Source: Maribacter sp044594925 (GTDB lineage Bacteria > Bacteroidota > Bacteroidia > Flavobacteriales > Flavobacteriaceae). From it: a stretch of DNA of 64,000 nucleotides. A program made the position numbers and the translations under genes. This document shows, piece by piece, positions 9,077-18,582 of the stretch. Position 1 is the stretch's first letter. The number at the start of each line of letters is the position of its first letter. The stretch spans positions 1,302,001 through 1,366,000 of the forward strand of contig NZ_CP138991.1 of assembly GCF_044594925.1 (NCBI RefSeq). The letters are read 5' to 3'. The notes beneath the pieces were generated by a model that saw only the letters and a list, made by a program, of their open reading frames with translations, was not told the origin of the DNA and ran no database searches.

Positions 9077-9595
9077 ATGACATCTGACCAAATATTTCAA
9101 CTTTTTGCTTATCTATTACCATCGGTAGTTACAGGAGCCATAGCGTTCTACTTTTTTAGAATGCACACCAATAACGAGGAAGGAAGACGCCGCTTTCTAT
9201 TACATAAAGATTCACAAAAAGACACCTTACCCGTTAGACTACAAGCCTATGAACGTATGGCCTTATTTTTAGAGCGTATGGCCTTACCAAGTTTAGTGGT
9301 TCGTGTTGCACCACTAACACAGGATAAATCGGCCTACGAAAACCAATTGATAAAAAGTATTGAAACGGAGTTTGACCATAATCTGTCCCAACAAATTTAT
9401 ATGACAGATGAATGCTGGAATATTATAAAAGCGGCAAAAAACGCTACTGTACAGATGATACGTAAAGCTGCTATGAGCGAAACAGAAACCGCAGACAAAT
9501 TACGTGAAGATATTCTAACGGAAACCATGGAGAAAGCTTCCCCTTCTGCTACGGCCTTGGCTTTCGTTAAAAAGGAACTAGGAGAGCTTTGGTAA
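9077..9595 (+). CDS. Conserved membrane-anchored protein of flavobacteria
   Basis: 172 residues. One N-terminal membrane segment (about 7-27, IFQLFAYLLPSVVTGAIAFYFF) is followed by a soluble, mostly helical domain with LPVRLQAYERMALFLERM, then FDHNLSQQIYMTDECWNIIKAAKNATVQMIRKAA. I recognise it as a conserved Bacteroidota hypothetical family of this size; I believe it falls in a DUF family (DUF7935), but that number is from memory. No catalytic motif is visible. It stands alone between the lipoprotein cluster and the patatin gene. Confidence 0.75.
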   Translation: MTSDQIFQLFAYLLPSVVTGAIAFYFFRMHTNNEEGRRRFLLHKDSQKDTLPVRLQAYERMALFLERMALPSLVVRVAPLTQDKSAYENQLIKSIETEFDHNLSQQIYMTDECWNIIKAAKNATVQMIRKAAMSETETADKLREDILTETMEKASPSATALAFVKKELGELW

Positions 9596-9692
9596 GAAAA
9601 GCCAATTGTAAGATTTAGTTTTAAGTGTAAGTGCAGGAGTAAATTTCGGGTCCTTAAATTATCTCCTCAGACCACAAAACTCGCAAACGACG

Positions 9693-9790
9693 TACTAAAT
9701 ACTGCCTACTGCAAACTACTTACCGAATTACTAATTACTACCTATTAAATACTGACAAAAGACTACCAGCTAATAACTACCGACTACAAA
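9693..9790. repeat. Degenerate heptad (7-base period) repeat, about 14 units
   Basis: From 9693 to 9790 the plus strand can be cut into consecutive 7-base units such as TACTAAA, TACTGCC and TACTGCA, then from 9729 with a one-base slip TACTAAT, TACTACC, TATTAAA and TACTGAC, and later TACCAGC, TAATAAC and TACCGAC. The plus strand is almost free of G, so there is strong strand bias. The block fills the space between two convergent genes. The same period appears near leuD and around the four-helix-bundle gene. Confidence 0.7.
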
Positions 9791-9792
9791 AG

Positions 9793-10707
9793 TTATTCAT
9801 TCGCATTTGGCTCAATAGGATTAGTTTCCTCATTTTTATTTTTAGCGTACAAATAACCTCGTTTCCACCAAAGTGTCATTTTAGCCTTATCGAATATCAG
9901 CGAGTTTGTAGTTAATATGGTCGGCGTATAATACAGGTTAATAATAGCATCATGCTGGTTTGCAACATACTTTCCTATACGTATATTCTGATATTCTATA
10001 CGGTCCAAAATAAAGCTTAGCATCGTAGTTAAAAGTTCAAAAGGGTTTCTGGAAGGCATACGGTTCATATAATTCACTTCGGTATGCAATACCACAACAT
10101 CTACCTCTGTAGCGCCTCTCTTGATCGCTTCTTCAATAGGAACAATACTACCCAGACCGCCATCTGCATATTCACATCCATTTTTTCGAACGAGACTCAT
10201 GAATGGCGTGTAATTAGATGACATCCAAATCCAGTCGCAGAATTCATCATAAGTACATTCGTCTATAGACTTATATTCCACTTGGTTCAAGGACAAATTA
10301 GAAACCGTTACCACTACCTCCTTGTTACTTTCTTGCAGTTCTTTAAACTCGGCAATTGTAAGGCTATTTCTAATCAAATCCCTAAGATTTTCACTTTCTC
10401 CAAAGGTTTTCTTTCCCCGGATAAGATTTTTAAGCACGTTCCAATGATTTATGGATATTTCATTGATGCCGTATTTTTTACGCACAACGAACGGACAATT
10501 ATTGAATATCGTTTTTTGGTTTACGTTGGAGTAAATTTCCTTTATTTTATCAACTTTGCCCAAAGCCAAATGCGAAATAAGTAGACTACCTGTAGAAGTC
10601 CCTACGAATAGGTCGTACTTTTTACCGGATTCCTGTAAAAGAAACTGGGCAACCCCACCAGCAAAGGCTCCTTTGCTCCCACCTCCTGAAATAACTAATG
10701 CTCTCAT
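9793..10707 (-). CDS. Patatin-like phospholipase
   Basis: 304 residues. The patatin serine/aspartate dyad is complete: the oxyanion loop SGGGSKGAFAGG at 7-18, the nucleophile motif GTSTG with Ser38, and the DGG motif with Asp182 (YADGGLGSIVP). Patatins hydrolyse acyl ester bonds of membrane lipids. No signal peptide or membrane segment is seen, so it is probably cytoplasmic or peripheral. Its ATG overlaps the stop of the M1 aminopeptidase gene by 4 bases, which suggests translational coupling. The C-terminus (after about residue 250) is less conserved. Substrate unknown. Confidence 0.9.
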   Translation of the reverse strand: MRALVISGGGSKGAFAGGVAQFLLQESGKKYDLFVGTSTGSLLISHLALGKVDKIKEIYSNVNQKTIFNNCPFVVRKKYGINEISINHWNVLKNLIRGKKTFGESENLRDLIRNSLTIAEFKELQESNKEVVVTVSNLSLNQVEYKSIDECTYDEFCDWIWMSSNYTPFMSLVRKNGCEYADGGLGSIVPIEEAIKRGATEVDVVVLHTEVNYMNRMPSRNPFELLTTMLSFILDRIEYQNIRIGKYVANQHDAIINLYYTPTILTTNSLIFDKAKMTLWWKRGYLYAKNKNEETNPIEPNANE

Positions 10708-12812
10708 GGCAAATCTAACTTGGTTTTTAAATAACGTAAATCATCACTATTTAGTTCCTTTGCTGCATTTAGAATTTCCATTTTACTGGTATCATCCTTT
10801 AATTTTTCATCCAACAAACGCCTTGCAAAGTTGCGAAATTGCCACGAATGATGATTAGCCGTCTTTATGAGTTGTCGGTAAACCGTAAAATTCATTGCAT
10901 TGATATTGGCTATATATTGAAATGCCAACTGCCTCACTTCCGGATTGTAGCTCGGAAAAGTATAACCCGTTAATTCTCTTAGATACATATTTTTCTCTTC
11001 GCCGCCATATTCCGGGGTCACCAAGGCCAGGGTCAACCATAATAGAAGTACATTTTTATTTGGCAGACCAACAATATCTTTTGTGCGATTTAAATAAACA
11101 CTTCTATTTTCCGGAAAATTGGCCCATAAATTCACCAAGGCCATTTCAGTGGTCAGATAACTATCATCCTCTAGAAGCGTTTCGTAACGGTATTTTAAAC
11201 CTTCTGAAGATTGACGAGCACCCGAAATTCCATATAAGACTTTCGCCAAAGTTTGTCTAATAGGTACTGTGTCTGTTTTAAAAGCCTTAAAAATTAATTC
11301 TTCAGGTAATATTCGGTGGTGTTCTTTTATGAGATATTGCTTAAAGTGAACCGATTCACTAGCATTCCAATAGTTTTCATAGTTTACATCATCACTTTGA
11401 ATGCGTTGAAATTCCTCTTCCATCTCAAAGACGAGATTAACGGAGGACGAAGCATTTCTTAGGAAAGATTTCATTTTATCAAAAGGAAGTACGCTACGCT
11501 CTAGCCAATCTGACTTAAAAGTAGACAAGTCCAAGCCGCTTGCTTGTTCTATTTCGTTCAGAAAATCGGTAATGGTAACATTTTTATACTGATATTTCCT
11601 TAGATAGTTATTAATTCCAAGCTTAAAGGCATCATCCCCGACCAAATCCTTAAGCATCACTAAGGTCCATGCTCCTTTTTCATAAAATGTAAGGCTACTG
11701 GCCTTATGATTGGTTAACGCCTCCCCTTCACCCTTATCCGATAGGCTTTTTAGTCGCACCGCGGTATCGAATAATTTCCAATAATAATGGTCTTCTCCGA
11801 ATAGCTCTTTCTCCACTAAATACGCATAATAGGTTGCAAAGCCCTCATGTAGCCAATGATGATTGCCATCTTTTTCTGTAACTAAATTACCAAACCATTG
11901 ATGGGCCAGTTCGTGGGCATTTACGTTTATATAGTTTTTATCTACAAAGGCAGTGGAATCAATTACATAAGTATCGGAAAAAATAGTAGCTGTTGTGTTT
12001 TCCATACCTGCATATAAAAAATCATGAACGGGGATTTGCTTATAATTCTGCCATGGATATGGAAAACCAATTTCTTGTTCTAAAAAATCAAAAATTTCTT
12101 TAGTATAGCGATAGGTAGGCTCTACCCGTAAACTATCTGCTGAGCTATAGTAATTTTCAATTGGTACCCCAGAAGCCGAGACCAACTGTTGTTTTTCATA
12201 ATTCCCTATGACAAAAGCCAACAAATAGCTGCTCATAGGTTTTTGCATATCGAATGAAACTATATTTCCACCACTATGATTGCTTTTAATTTCAATCAGG
12301 CGACCATTCGAAATAATTGATGTTTTATTGAAAGTTGAATTAAATTTTAAGTCAAACTCTACCTTTTCTTGCATGTCATCAAAACTTGGCAACCAATGGC
12401 TAGTATACTTTCCTTGGCCTTGTGTCCATATTTGTTCGTTTCCATCAATTTTATCATCCCAACCAAAGAAATAAACCGTTTGTTTTGGAGTACACTCGTA
12501 TTGTAGGACCAATTCATGATGTTCCCCTTCTTTAAATTGATGATGCACCTTAATGATACTTTCCGTGTTTTCCAATGCAATGGGCTTTCCATTCAGTAGT
12601 GTTTTAGAAAATTGCATTTGCTTAGAGTCTAAATAAACTGAATCTACATCCGCAAGCACTTCAAACTTATACGTCACTAATCCTTTAACACTTTTCTCCT
12701 GTGGAATAAGCTCTAGCGTAGCATTTGCATGGATAAAATCTACCTTTTCCTGATGCTGAGCGCATAAAAAAGAACAAAGTAAAACAAAGGTAAAGGCTAA
12801 GAGCTGTTTCAT
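10704..12812 (-). CDS. Exported M1-family metallopeptidase (aminopeptidase)
   Basis: 702 residues with a signal peptide (cleavage near LCAQ, residue 19). The zinc site is complete: HELAH at 300-304 and the third ligand Glu323 in WLHEGFATYYA. The exopeptidase motif appears as AGMEN at 268-272. An N-terminal beta domain precedes the peptidase domain and a helical C-terminal region (about 480-702) follows, as in other M1 enzymes. It probably works in the periplasm, trimming N-terminal residues from peptides. It is coupled to the downstream patatin gene by a 4-base overlap and diverges from recG. Confidence 0.93.
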   Translation of the reverse strand: MKQLLAFTFVLLCSFLCAQHQEKVDFIHANATLELIPQEKSVKGLVTYKFEVLADVDSVYLDSKQMQFSKTLLNGKPIALENTESIIKVHHQFKEGEHHELVLQYECTPKQTVYFFGWDDKIDGNEQIWTQGQGKYTSHWLPSFDDMQEKVEFDLKFNSTFNKTSIISNGRLIEIKSNHSGGNIVSFDMQKPMSSYLLAFVIGNYEKQQLVSASGVPIENYYSSADSLRVEPTYRYTKEIFDFLEQEIGFPYPWQNYKQIPVHDFLYAGMENTTATIFSDTYVIDSTAFVDKNYINVNAHELAHQWFGNLVTEKDGNHHWLHEGFATYYAYLVEKELFGEDHYYWKLFDTAVRLKSLSDKGEGEALTNHKASSLTFYEKGAWTLVMLKDLVGDDAFKLGINNYLRKYQYKNVTITDFLNEIEQASGLDLSTFKSDWLERSVLPFDKMKSFLRNASSSVNLVFEMEEEFQRIQSDDVNYENYWNASESVHFKQYLIKEHHRILPEELIFKAFKTDTVPIRQTLAKVLYGISGARQSSEGLKYRYETLLEDDSYLTTEMALVNLWANFPENRSVYLNRTKDIVGLPNKNVLLLWLTLALVTPEYGGEEKNMYLRELTGYTFPSYNPEVRQLAFQYIANINAMNFTVYRQLIKTANHHSWQFRNFARRLLDEKLKDDTSKMEILNAAKELNSDDLRYLKTKLDLP

Positions 12813-12921
12813 ACGTGTTTACCGACAAAATCCTGTCCAAATTTAACGCTTTAGACCATTAGTCTCTTTAATACTTTATGATTAAAGCTTGTATTTTTTC
12901 GATATCACCTTTAAGTACACC

Positions 12922-12953
12922 TTTGGGGGTTAATAGGCTTATCCCTAAATTCG
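12922..12953 (+). promoter_or_regulatory. Possible recG promoter close to the start codon
   Basis: TTTG at 12922-12925 and TAAATTCG at 12946-12953 are 20 bases apart, close to the Bacteroidota TTTG / TAnnTTTG arrangement with one mismatch. Transcription would begin at about the ATG (12958), giving a leaderless or nearly leaderless message. This is a motif match only. Confidence 0.3.
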
Positions 12954-12957
12954 TAAT

Positions 12958-15090
12958 ATGAATGCCGGTTTTCTACAAACACCAGTTGCTTATTTAAAAG
13001 GCGTTGGCCCAAACCGGGCAGAAAGTCTACAATCAGAACTAGGCATTCACGTATACCAAGACCTCCTTAACCTTTTCCCCAATAGGTATATAGACAAAAC
13101 CCAATACTATAAGGTAAACCAGCTACAAAAAAGTAATGCAGATGTGCAGTTAATTGGTAAAATAGTACATCTAAAAACGGTTGAACAAAAAAAAGGAACA
13201 CGACTTATTGCTAAATTTCAAGATGATACCGGTGAGATGGAATTAGTTTGGTTCCGTGGTCAAAAATGGATTCGAGACAATTTAAAATTAAATACACCCT
13301 ACGTTATTTTTGGAAAATGCAATGTATTCAATGGCGTTTTCTCCATGCCCCATCCAGAACTAGAATTGTTAAAAGAGCACCAAGAGGGACTCAAAGTACA
13401 CATGCAACCCGTTTACCCATCTACTGAAAAACTTAGTAATAAAGGACTAACAAACCGTGTAATAAGTAAATTAATGCAGCAACTTTTTCTGGAAACCAAA
13501 GGCAAGTTTTCAGAAACACTATCAGATGGCATTCGGCAAGAACTAAAGTTAATTTCAAAAAGCGAGGCACTTTTTAACATCCACTTCCCCAAAAGTCAGG
13601 AATTGTTAGCGAAAGCCCAGTTTCGGTTAAAATTTGAAGAATTATTTTACCTTCAAATGCAGCTCATTGCCAAGAACATGCTGCACAAACAGCGCATAAA
13701 AGGAAATAATTTTGACCAAGTAGGCGCCTTATTCAATGAATTTTATGCAAATCAACTACCTTTTGAGCTAACGAACGCACAAAAAAGGGTCATCAAAGAA
13801 ATTAGGGCAGATTTAGGAAGTAATGCTCAAATGAACCGCCTGCTACAGGGAGATGTAGGTTCAGGAAAAACCATAGTGGCCGTAATGTCAATGCTACTGG
13901 CCATAGATAACGGATTCCAGGCCTGTTTGATGGCGCCTACAGAAATTTTAGCCAATCAGCATTATACCGGTATTTCCGAATTGCTTGATGGTACTGGAAT
14001 AACCTGTGAGCTTTTAACAGGTTCCGTAAAACAAGCAGCCAGAAAACCCATTCACGAACAATTAGAATCAGGAGAACTTCACATACTTATAGGAACGCAC
14101 GCCCTATTAGAGGATAAAGTTAAGTTCAAGAATTTAGGTTTGGCCATAATTGATGAACAACATCGTTTCGGTGTTGCACAGCGGTCCAAACTTTGGCATA
14201 AAGGAAGCTCATCCCCAGAAGGAACTAGTGGGGCTATTCCTCCCCATATCCTTGTAATGACGGCAACACCCATTCCACGAACTCTGGCAATGAGTTTGTA
14301 CGGTGATTTGGACATTTCTGTAATTGATGAGCTACCTCCTGGGAGAAAACCCATAAAAACAGTACATAGATATGATTCCAATCGTTTAAAAGTTTTCCAA
14401 TTTATCCGAGATGAAATTAAGAAAGGAAGGCAGATATATATCGTTTATCCACTTATACAGGAATCAGAGGCGCTGGACTACAAAGATTTAATGGACGGTT
14501 ATGAGAGTATCGTTCGTGACTTTCCAATGCCAGAATTTCAAATATCCATTGTACATGGACAAATGAAACCGGCAGACAAAGAGTACGAAATGCAGCGCTT
14601 TGTCAATGGGGAAACCCAAATTATGGTAGCAACTACCGTCATAGAAGTTGGGGTAAACGTACCCAATGCATCGGTTATGATAATAGAAAGTGCCGAACGT
14701 TTTGGCTTATCCCAATTACACCAATTACGTGGCCGCGTGGGTCGTGGTGCTGACCAGAGTTTTTGTATTTTGATGACCAGCCATAAACTATCATCAGAGG
14801 CTAAAACGAGGCTAGAAACCATGGTCCGTACCAATGATGGCTTTGAAATTGCAGAAGTAGATTTAAAACTTCGGGGACCAGGTGATATTATGGGCACCCA
14901 ACAAAGTGGAATTCTCAACTTAAAAATCGCTGATATCGTAAAGGATAATGAGATACTAAAAACCGCCCGTTATTATGCGCTACAGCTTTTAAAAGCGGAC
15001 CCGTCCTTAGAAAAGCCAGAGAACTTAATTATAAGGCATTCCTATGCCCAACTAGTGAAATACAAGAATATTTGGAATTATATAAGTTAA
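12958..15090 (+). CDS. recG: ATP-dependent DNA helicase RecG
   Basis: 710 residues, close to the usual RecG length. The N-terminal wedge/OB domain (FLQTPVAYLKGVGPNRAESL; TGEMELVWFRG) binds branched DNA. The motor has Walker A GDVGSGKT at 298-305, DEQHRFG at 399-405, TATPIPRTLAM soon after, and the late motifs GQMKP, ATTVIEVGVNVPNA and QLRGRVGRG. The TRG region DIMGTQQSG near the C-terminus is typical. RecG rewinds forks and branch-migrates Holliday junctions during repair. It ends directly against the stop of a convergent lipoprotein gene with no gap. Confidence 0.97.
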   Translation: MNAGFLQTPVAYLKGVGPNRAESLQSELGIHVYQDLLNLFPNRYIDKTQYYKVNQLQKSNADVQLIGKIVHLKTVEQKKGTRLIAKFQDDTGEMELVWFRGQKWIRDNLKLNTPYVIFGKCNVFNGVFSMPHPELELLKEHQEGLKVHMQPVYPSTEKLSNKGLTNRVISKLMQQLFLETKGKFSETLSDGIRQELKLISKSEALFNIHFPKSQELLAKAQFRLKFEELFYLQMQLIAKNMLHKQRIKGNNFDQVGALFNEFYANQLPFELTNAQKRVIKEIRADLGSNAQMNRLLQGDVGSGKTIVAVMSMLLAIDNGFQACLMAPTEILANQHYTGISELLDGTGITCELLTGSVKQAARKPIHEQLESGELHILIGTHALLEDKVKFKNLGLAIIDEQHRFGVAQRSKLWHKGSSSPEGTSGAIPPHILVMTATPIPRTLAMSLYGDLDISVIDELPPGRKPIKTVHRYDSNRLKVFQFIRDEIKKGRQIYIVYPLIQESEALDYKDLMDGYESIVRDFPMPEFQISIVHGQMKPADKEYEMQRFVNGETQIMVATTVIEVGVNVPNASVMIIESAERFGLSQLHQLRGRVGRGADQSFCILMTSHKLSSEAKTRLETMVRTNDGFEIAEVDLKLRGPGDIMGTQQSGILNLKIADIVKDNEILKTARYYALQLLKADPSLEKPENLIIRHSYAQLVKYKNIWNYIS

Positions 15091-16341
15091 TTACCTTTTT
15101 ACTACAACTTGTTCAAGCCATTGGTTACGTTCAAACTCATATTCATATAAAATTTCTCCATCAAAATTCATGTATACAAGTCCAATAAAATCAGGATTGT
15201 CTTCTTGAATAAACCCTTGGGTAAATCCATGATAAAGAACAGCAAAAGTTTCTGACTCCAAATCAAATATGTGTTCTTTTGGTTGCCTTATGGGATTAGG
15301 TATTGGAATTCCACTATTCCGAAAATATTCTCTATATACCTCGGAATCCAAGACTATTGAACTGTCGGTTTGAAAATCATAAATTCCGGGATAAGATCTC
15401 AAATCATCAAAATTGGCAATCATCAAGGCCACTTTATTCTCGTGGATATCTGTCTTTCCAATTCGAGGGCCAAAAATTAAGCCTTCTGAATTTAAAACGG
15501 AATTGGAGAATATGGTTTGTCCACTTTTTAAATCAATTAAATCTAAAAGATTGAGATTCCTTCTTAAAATCATCTTATTGTCGTCAATTAAAGGTATCAT
15601 CATACCTTCAAATCTGTCTTCCAAAACAATTTCAAGGGAATTTGAATCATAGACTATCAAACCATCTTGAAAATTTCCAGAATTCGATTTATCATTAAAA
15701 TGAACGAACAAAAAATCGTTATTTGCCCATACGCAATACTGTGAATCTCCTACAAAAGAGGGACCGAGACTTTCAAAATAATGATTATCAATTGAACTAT
15801 AGTTTCTAACAATAGGTTCAACAGCTTCACCTTCGGGACAAAAGTTAAATCGAAATGTAAAAAAAGAGTTCTCGTTAGATGCACCATGGTTTCCATACCC
15901 GAAGCATTCTTCTAAGTCAGGAAATATTTCCATATTTGTTATCGAGTTTGTTTGGCGTGTGTCTAGATTAAATGATATAATTTCTCTTTCTAAAATATTC
16001 GCTCCTTGGGCAAAAAGCAATACATTTTCTTGTCCATTTTCTTGAATGAATGCATTCAAATCCAATCCTACCAAAGAGGTCAAATTTGTAGCTACTGAGG
16101 GTTCCGAGGTAGCATGAACAAAATCAATTGAAATGAATTCCCCATTAGTAGCATCTGAAAATTCCTTCAATACAACCGTAATTGAAAAAGGAAATGTGAA
16201 AGATTCCTCTAGTTTCTCTTCAATTTCTTCTTTCTCAGACTCCTGTTCAATTTCTGGTTCTGGTTCTGGTTCTGGATCTGAAGTATCAGGACTACATCCA
16301 ACTAAGAGAAATATAAGCAATAGATTAGTTAAATAGCGCAT
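15091..16341 (-). CDS. Hypothetical lipoprotein with acidic linker
   Basis: 416 residues. The signal MRYLTNLLLIFLLVGC has a clear lipobox (LVGC). Next comes a low-complexity acidic linker of Pro-Glu repeats and Glu/Lys (about residues 20-48), which would hold the following domain away from the membrane. The remaining 360 residues contain repeated strand patterns ending in D, N or G turns (for example LIVYDSNSLEIVLEDRF, LNLLDLIDLKSGQTIFS), suggesting a beta-propeller-like fold, but no family is recognised. It is convergent with recG with no gap between the stops. Confidence 0.7.
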   Translation of the reverse strand: MRYLTNLLLIFLLVGCSPDTSDPEPEPEPEIEQESEKEEIEEKLEESFTFPFSITVVLKEFSDATNGEFISIDFVHATSEPSVATNLTSLVGLDLNAFIQENGQENVLLFAQGANILEREIISFNLDTRQTNSITNMEIFPDLEECFGYGNHGASNENSFFTFRFNFCPEGEAVEPIVRNYSSIDNHYFESLGPSFVGDSQYCVWANNDFLFVHFNDKSNSGNFQDGLIVYDSNSLEIVLEDRFEGMMIPLIDDNKMILRRNLNLLDLIDLKSGQTIFSNSVLNSEGLIFGPRIGKTDIHENKVALMIANFDDLRSYPGIYDFQTDSSIVLDSEVYREYFRNSGIPIPNPIRQPKEHIFDLESETFAVLYHGFTQGFIQEDNPDFIGLVYMNFDGEILYEYEFERNQWLEQVVVKR

Positions 16342-16454
16342 CTTTTAAATTTTTGATAAAAATAGCAAATGATTGATCTTTAATAGAGCTTAAACGATGA
16401 AATAACTTTTTATACGCCCAGCATGTTGAACATCGTAATTTCAATTTCAGTTAA

Positions 16455-16486
16455 TTTCCAAAAAACCCCTTGTTTTAATAGATTTG
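16455..16486 (+). promoter_or_regulatory. Candidate leuC promoter
   Basis: TAGATTTG at 16479-16486 matches the Bacteroidota TAnnTTTG box, with a weak TTTC about 20 bases upstream (16455-16458) in place of TTTG. The start of transcription would fall about 15 bases ahead of the leuC ATG. A small palindrome ATGTT-G-AACAT lies at 16423-16433. Confidence 0.45.
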
Positions 16487-16506
16487 TCACTTAGATTAAG
16501 AATACT

Positions 16507-17922
16507 ATGAGCATATCAAAAACCTTATTTGACAAAGTGTGGGACTCTCATGTTGTGCACAAAATTACAGATGGCCCGGACGTACTATTTATAGACAGAC
16601 ACATGGTACATGAAGTAACGAGTCCGGTTGCCTTTTTAGGATTAAAAAATAGAAAAATCAGGGTAATGCATCCTGAAAAGACATTCGCCACGGCCGATCA
16701 TAACACCCCAACCATAAACCAACACCTGCCCGTTGCAGACCCATTGTCCGCGAACCAACTAAAAATGCTAGAAGAAAATGCCAATGAGTATGGTATTTCA
16801 TATTGGGGTCTTGGACATCAAAAAAATGGTATTGTTCATGTTGTGGGTCCTGAATATGGCATAACACAACCGGGAGCTACCATTGTATGTGGAGATTCAC
16901 ATACATCTACCCATGGCGCTTTTGGCGCTATTGCATTTGGTATTGGAACTTCTGAAGTAGAAATGGTTTTGGCAACACAATGTATTATGCAGCCTAAACC
17001 TAAGCGCATGCGTATTAATATTACTGGAGAATTACAATATGGGGTAACCCCTAAGGATGTTGCACTTTTCATCATTTCGCAATTAACTACTTCTGGCGCA
17101 ACTGGCTACTTTGTAGAATATGCAGGTGACGTATTTACCGATATGACGATGGAAGGACGTATGACAGTTTGTAACCTAAGTATAGAGATGGGAGCCCGTG
17201 GCGGCATGATAGCTCCGGACGAAAAGACATTTCATTATGTAAAAGGTCGTGAGTTTACGCCCAAAGGCCAAGCCTGGGATAAGGCTATGGACTACTGGCA
17301 AACACTTTACACAGATTCTGATGCTATTTTTGATAAAGAACTTACTTTTGACGGTTCGCTAATTGAACCTATGATTACCTATGGTACCAATCCTGGTATG
17401 GGTATGGGTATTTCTAACGACATACCAAATGCTGATGCTGTTCAAGGAGGTGCCTCTACTTATAAAAAATCCTTACAGTATATGAAATTCGATGAAGGAG
17501 ATTCCATGATTGGAAAACCTATCGATTTTGTATTTCTTGGAAGTTGCACCAATGGTAGAATAGAAGATTTTAGGGCATTTGCCTCCATCATAAAAGGACG
17601 TAAAAAGGCTAGTAACGTTACGGCTTGGTTAGTTCCAGGATCACATAAAGTAGAAAGTGCCATTAAGGAAGAGGGTATTCTGGATATTCTGACCGAAGCA
17701 GGTTTTGAACTGCGTGAACCAGGCTGTTCTGCTTGTTTGGCAATGAACGATGATAAAGTACCACCGGGTAAATTGGCGGTAAGTACTTCAAATAGAAACT
17801 TTGAAGGCAGACAAGGACCCGGATCAAGAACACTGTTAGCAAGTCCTTTAGTGGCTGCTGCGGCAGCGGTAACCGGAAAAGTTACCGATCCGAGAGAATT
17901 AATGGAAAGAGAGGCAGTTTAA
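16507..17922 (+). CDS. leuC: 3-isopropylmalate dehydratase, large subunit
   Basis: 471 residues, full length. With LeuD it isomerises 2-isopropylmalate to 3-isopropylmalate in leucine synthesis. The opening LFDKVWDSHVV, the GDSHTSTHGAFGA segment, and the three 4Fe-4S cysteines (LGSCTNGRIEDF near residue 345; EPGCSACLAMN near 405) are those of the aconitase superfamily LeuC branch, as is STSNRNFEGRQG. It is the first gene of leuCDAB. The 33-base gap to leuD contains a 7-base periodic repeat. Confidence 0.98.
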   Translation: MSISKTLFDKVWDSHVVHKITDGPDVLFIDRHMVHEVTSPVAFLGLKNRKIRVMHPEKTFATADHNTPTINQHLPVADPLSANQLKMLEENANEYGISYWGLGHQKNGIVHVVGPEYGITQPGATIVCGDSHTSTHGAFGAIAFGIGTSEVEMVLATQCIMQPKPKRMRINITGELQYGVTPKDVALFIISQLTTSGATGYFVEYAGDVFTDMTMEGRMTVCNLSIEMGARGGMIAPDEKTFHYVKGREFTPKGQAWDKAMDYWQTLYTDSDAIFDKELTFDGSLIEPMITYGTNPGMGMGISNDIPNADAVQGGASTYKKSLQYMKFDEGDSMIGKPIDFVFLGSCTNGRIEDFRAFASIIKGRKKASNVTAWLVPGSHKVESAIKEEGILDILTEAGFELREPGCSACLAMNDDKVPPGKLAVSTSNRNFEGRQGPGSRTLLASPLVAAAAAVTGKVTDPRELMEREAV

Positions 17923-17923
17923 A

Positions 17924-17950
17924 ATCTTATATCTAACATCTAGAATCTAT
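17924..17950. repeat. Four-unit 7-base periodic repeat between leuC and leuD
   Basis: ATCT recurs at 17924, 17931, 17938 and 17945, exactly every seven bases (ATCTTAT, ATCTAAC, ATCTAGA, ATCTATT). It fills the gap between the leuC stop and the leuD start. Confidence 0.65.
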
Positions 17951-17955
17951 TTAAA

Positions 17956-18552
17956 ATGGCATACGATAAATTCAATATATTAAAAACTACTGCGGTACCA
18001 CTTCCCATAGAGAATGTAGATACCGATCAGATAATTCCTGCACGTTTCTTAAAAGCTACGGAGCGCGTAGGATTTGGAGATAATCTATTTAGAGATTGGC
18101 GTTACAACCAAGACAATACACTAAAAGAAGATTTTGTATTGAACGACAAAAAGTACACCGGTAAAATTTTAGTTGGTGGCAAAAATTTTGGTTCAGGATC
18201 ATCCAGAGAGCATGCTGCATGGGCCGTTTATGATTACGGCTTTAGATGTGTAATCTCTAGTTTTTTTGCAGATATCTTTAGAGGAAACTGTTTAAATATT
18301 GGGGTATTACCTGTGCAGGTAAGTGCAACTTTTTTACAAAAGATTTTTGCGGTTATTGAAGCAGACCCTAAAACAGAAATAGAAGTAAACTTACCAGAAC
18401 AAAAGGTTACGCTATTGGCAACTGGAGAAAGTGAGTCATTTGCTATCAATGATTACAAGAAAAATAACATGACCAATGGTTTTGATGATATTGATTACCT
18501 ATTGAACATCAAAGATAAAATTGAAACTTTCGCTAAAACTACACCACTTTAA
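17956..18552 (+). CDS. leuD: 3-isopropylmalate dehydratase, small subunit
   Basis: 198 residues, normal length. The LeuD swivel domain is clear: PLPIENVDTDQIIPARFLK, then GKNFGSGSSREHAAWAVYDYGFRCVISSFFADIF, which carries the substrate-binding GSGSSREHA motif, and NIGVLPV. It pairs with LeuC. The leuA gene follows after 30 bases. Confidence 0.97.
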   Translation: MAYDKFNILKTTAVPLPIENVDTDQIIPARFLKATERVGFGDNLFRDWRYNQDNTLKEDFVLNDKKYTGKILVGGKNFGSGSSREHAAWAVYDYGFRCVISSFFADIFRGNCLNIGVLPVQVSATFLQKIFAVIEADPKTEIEVNLPEQKVTLLATGESESFAINDYKKNNMTNGFDDIDYLLNIKDKIETFAKTTPL

Positions 18553-18582
18553 AATCTGATTTCCAATTATAGGAACACTACA

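Noticed and set aside
9693..9790. CRISPR array
   Set aside because: The units are only 7 bases, degenerate and without spacers of constant length; there are no cas genes.
16201..16290. Pro-Glu and Glu-rich codon repeat as a tandem-repeat element
   Set aside because: It is explained as an in-frame acidic linker after the lipobox of the lipoprotein at 15091-16341.
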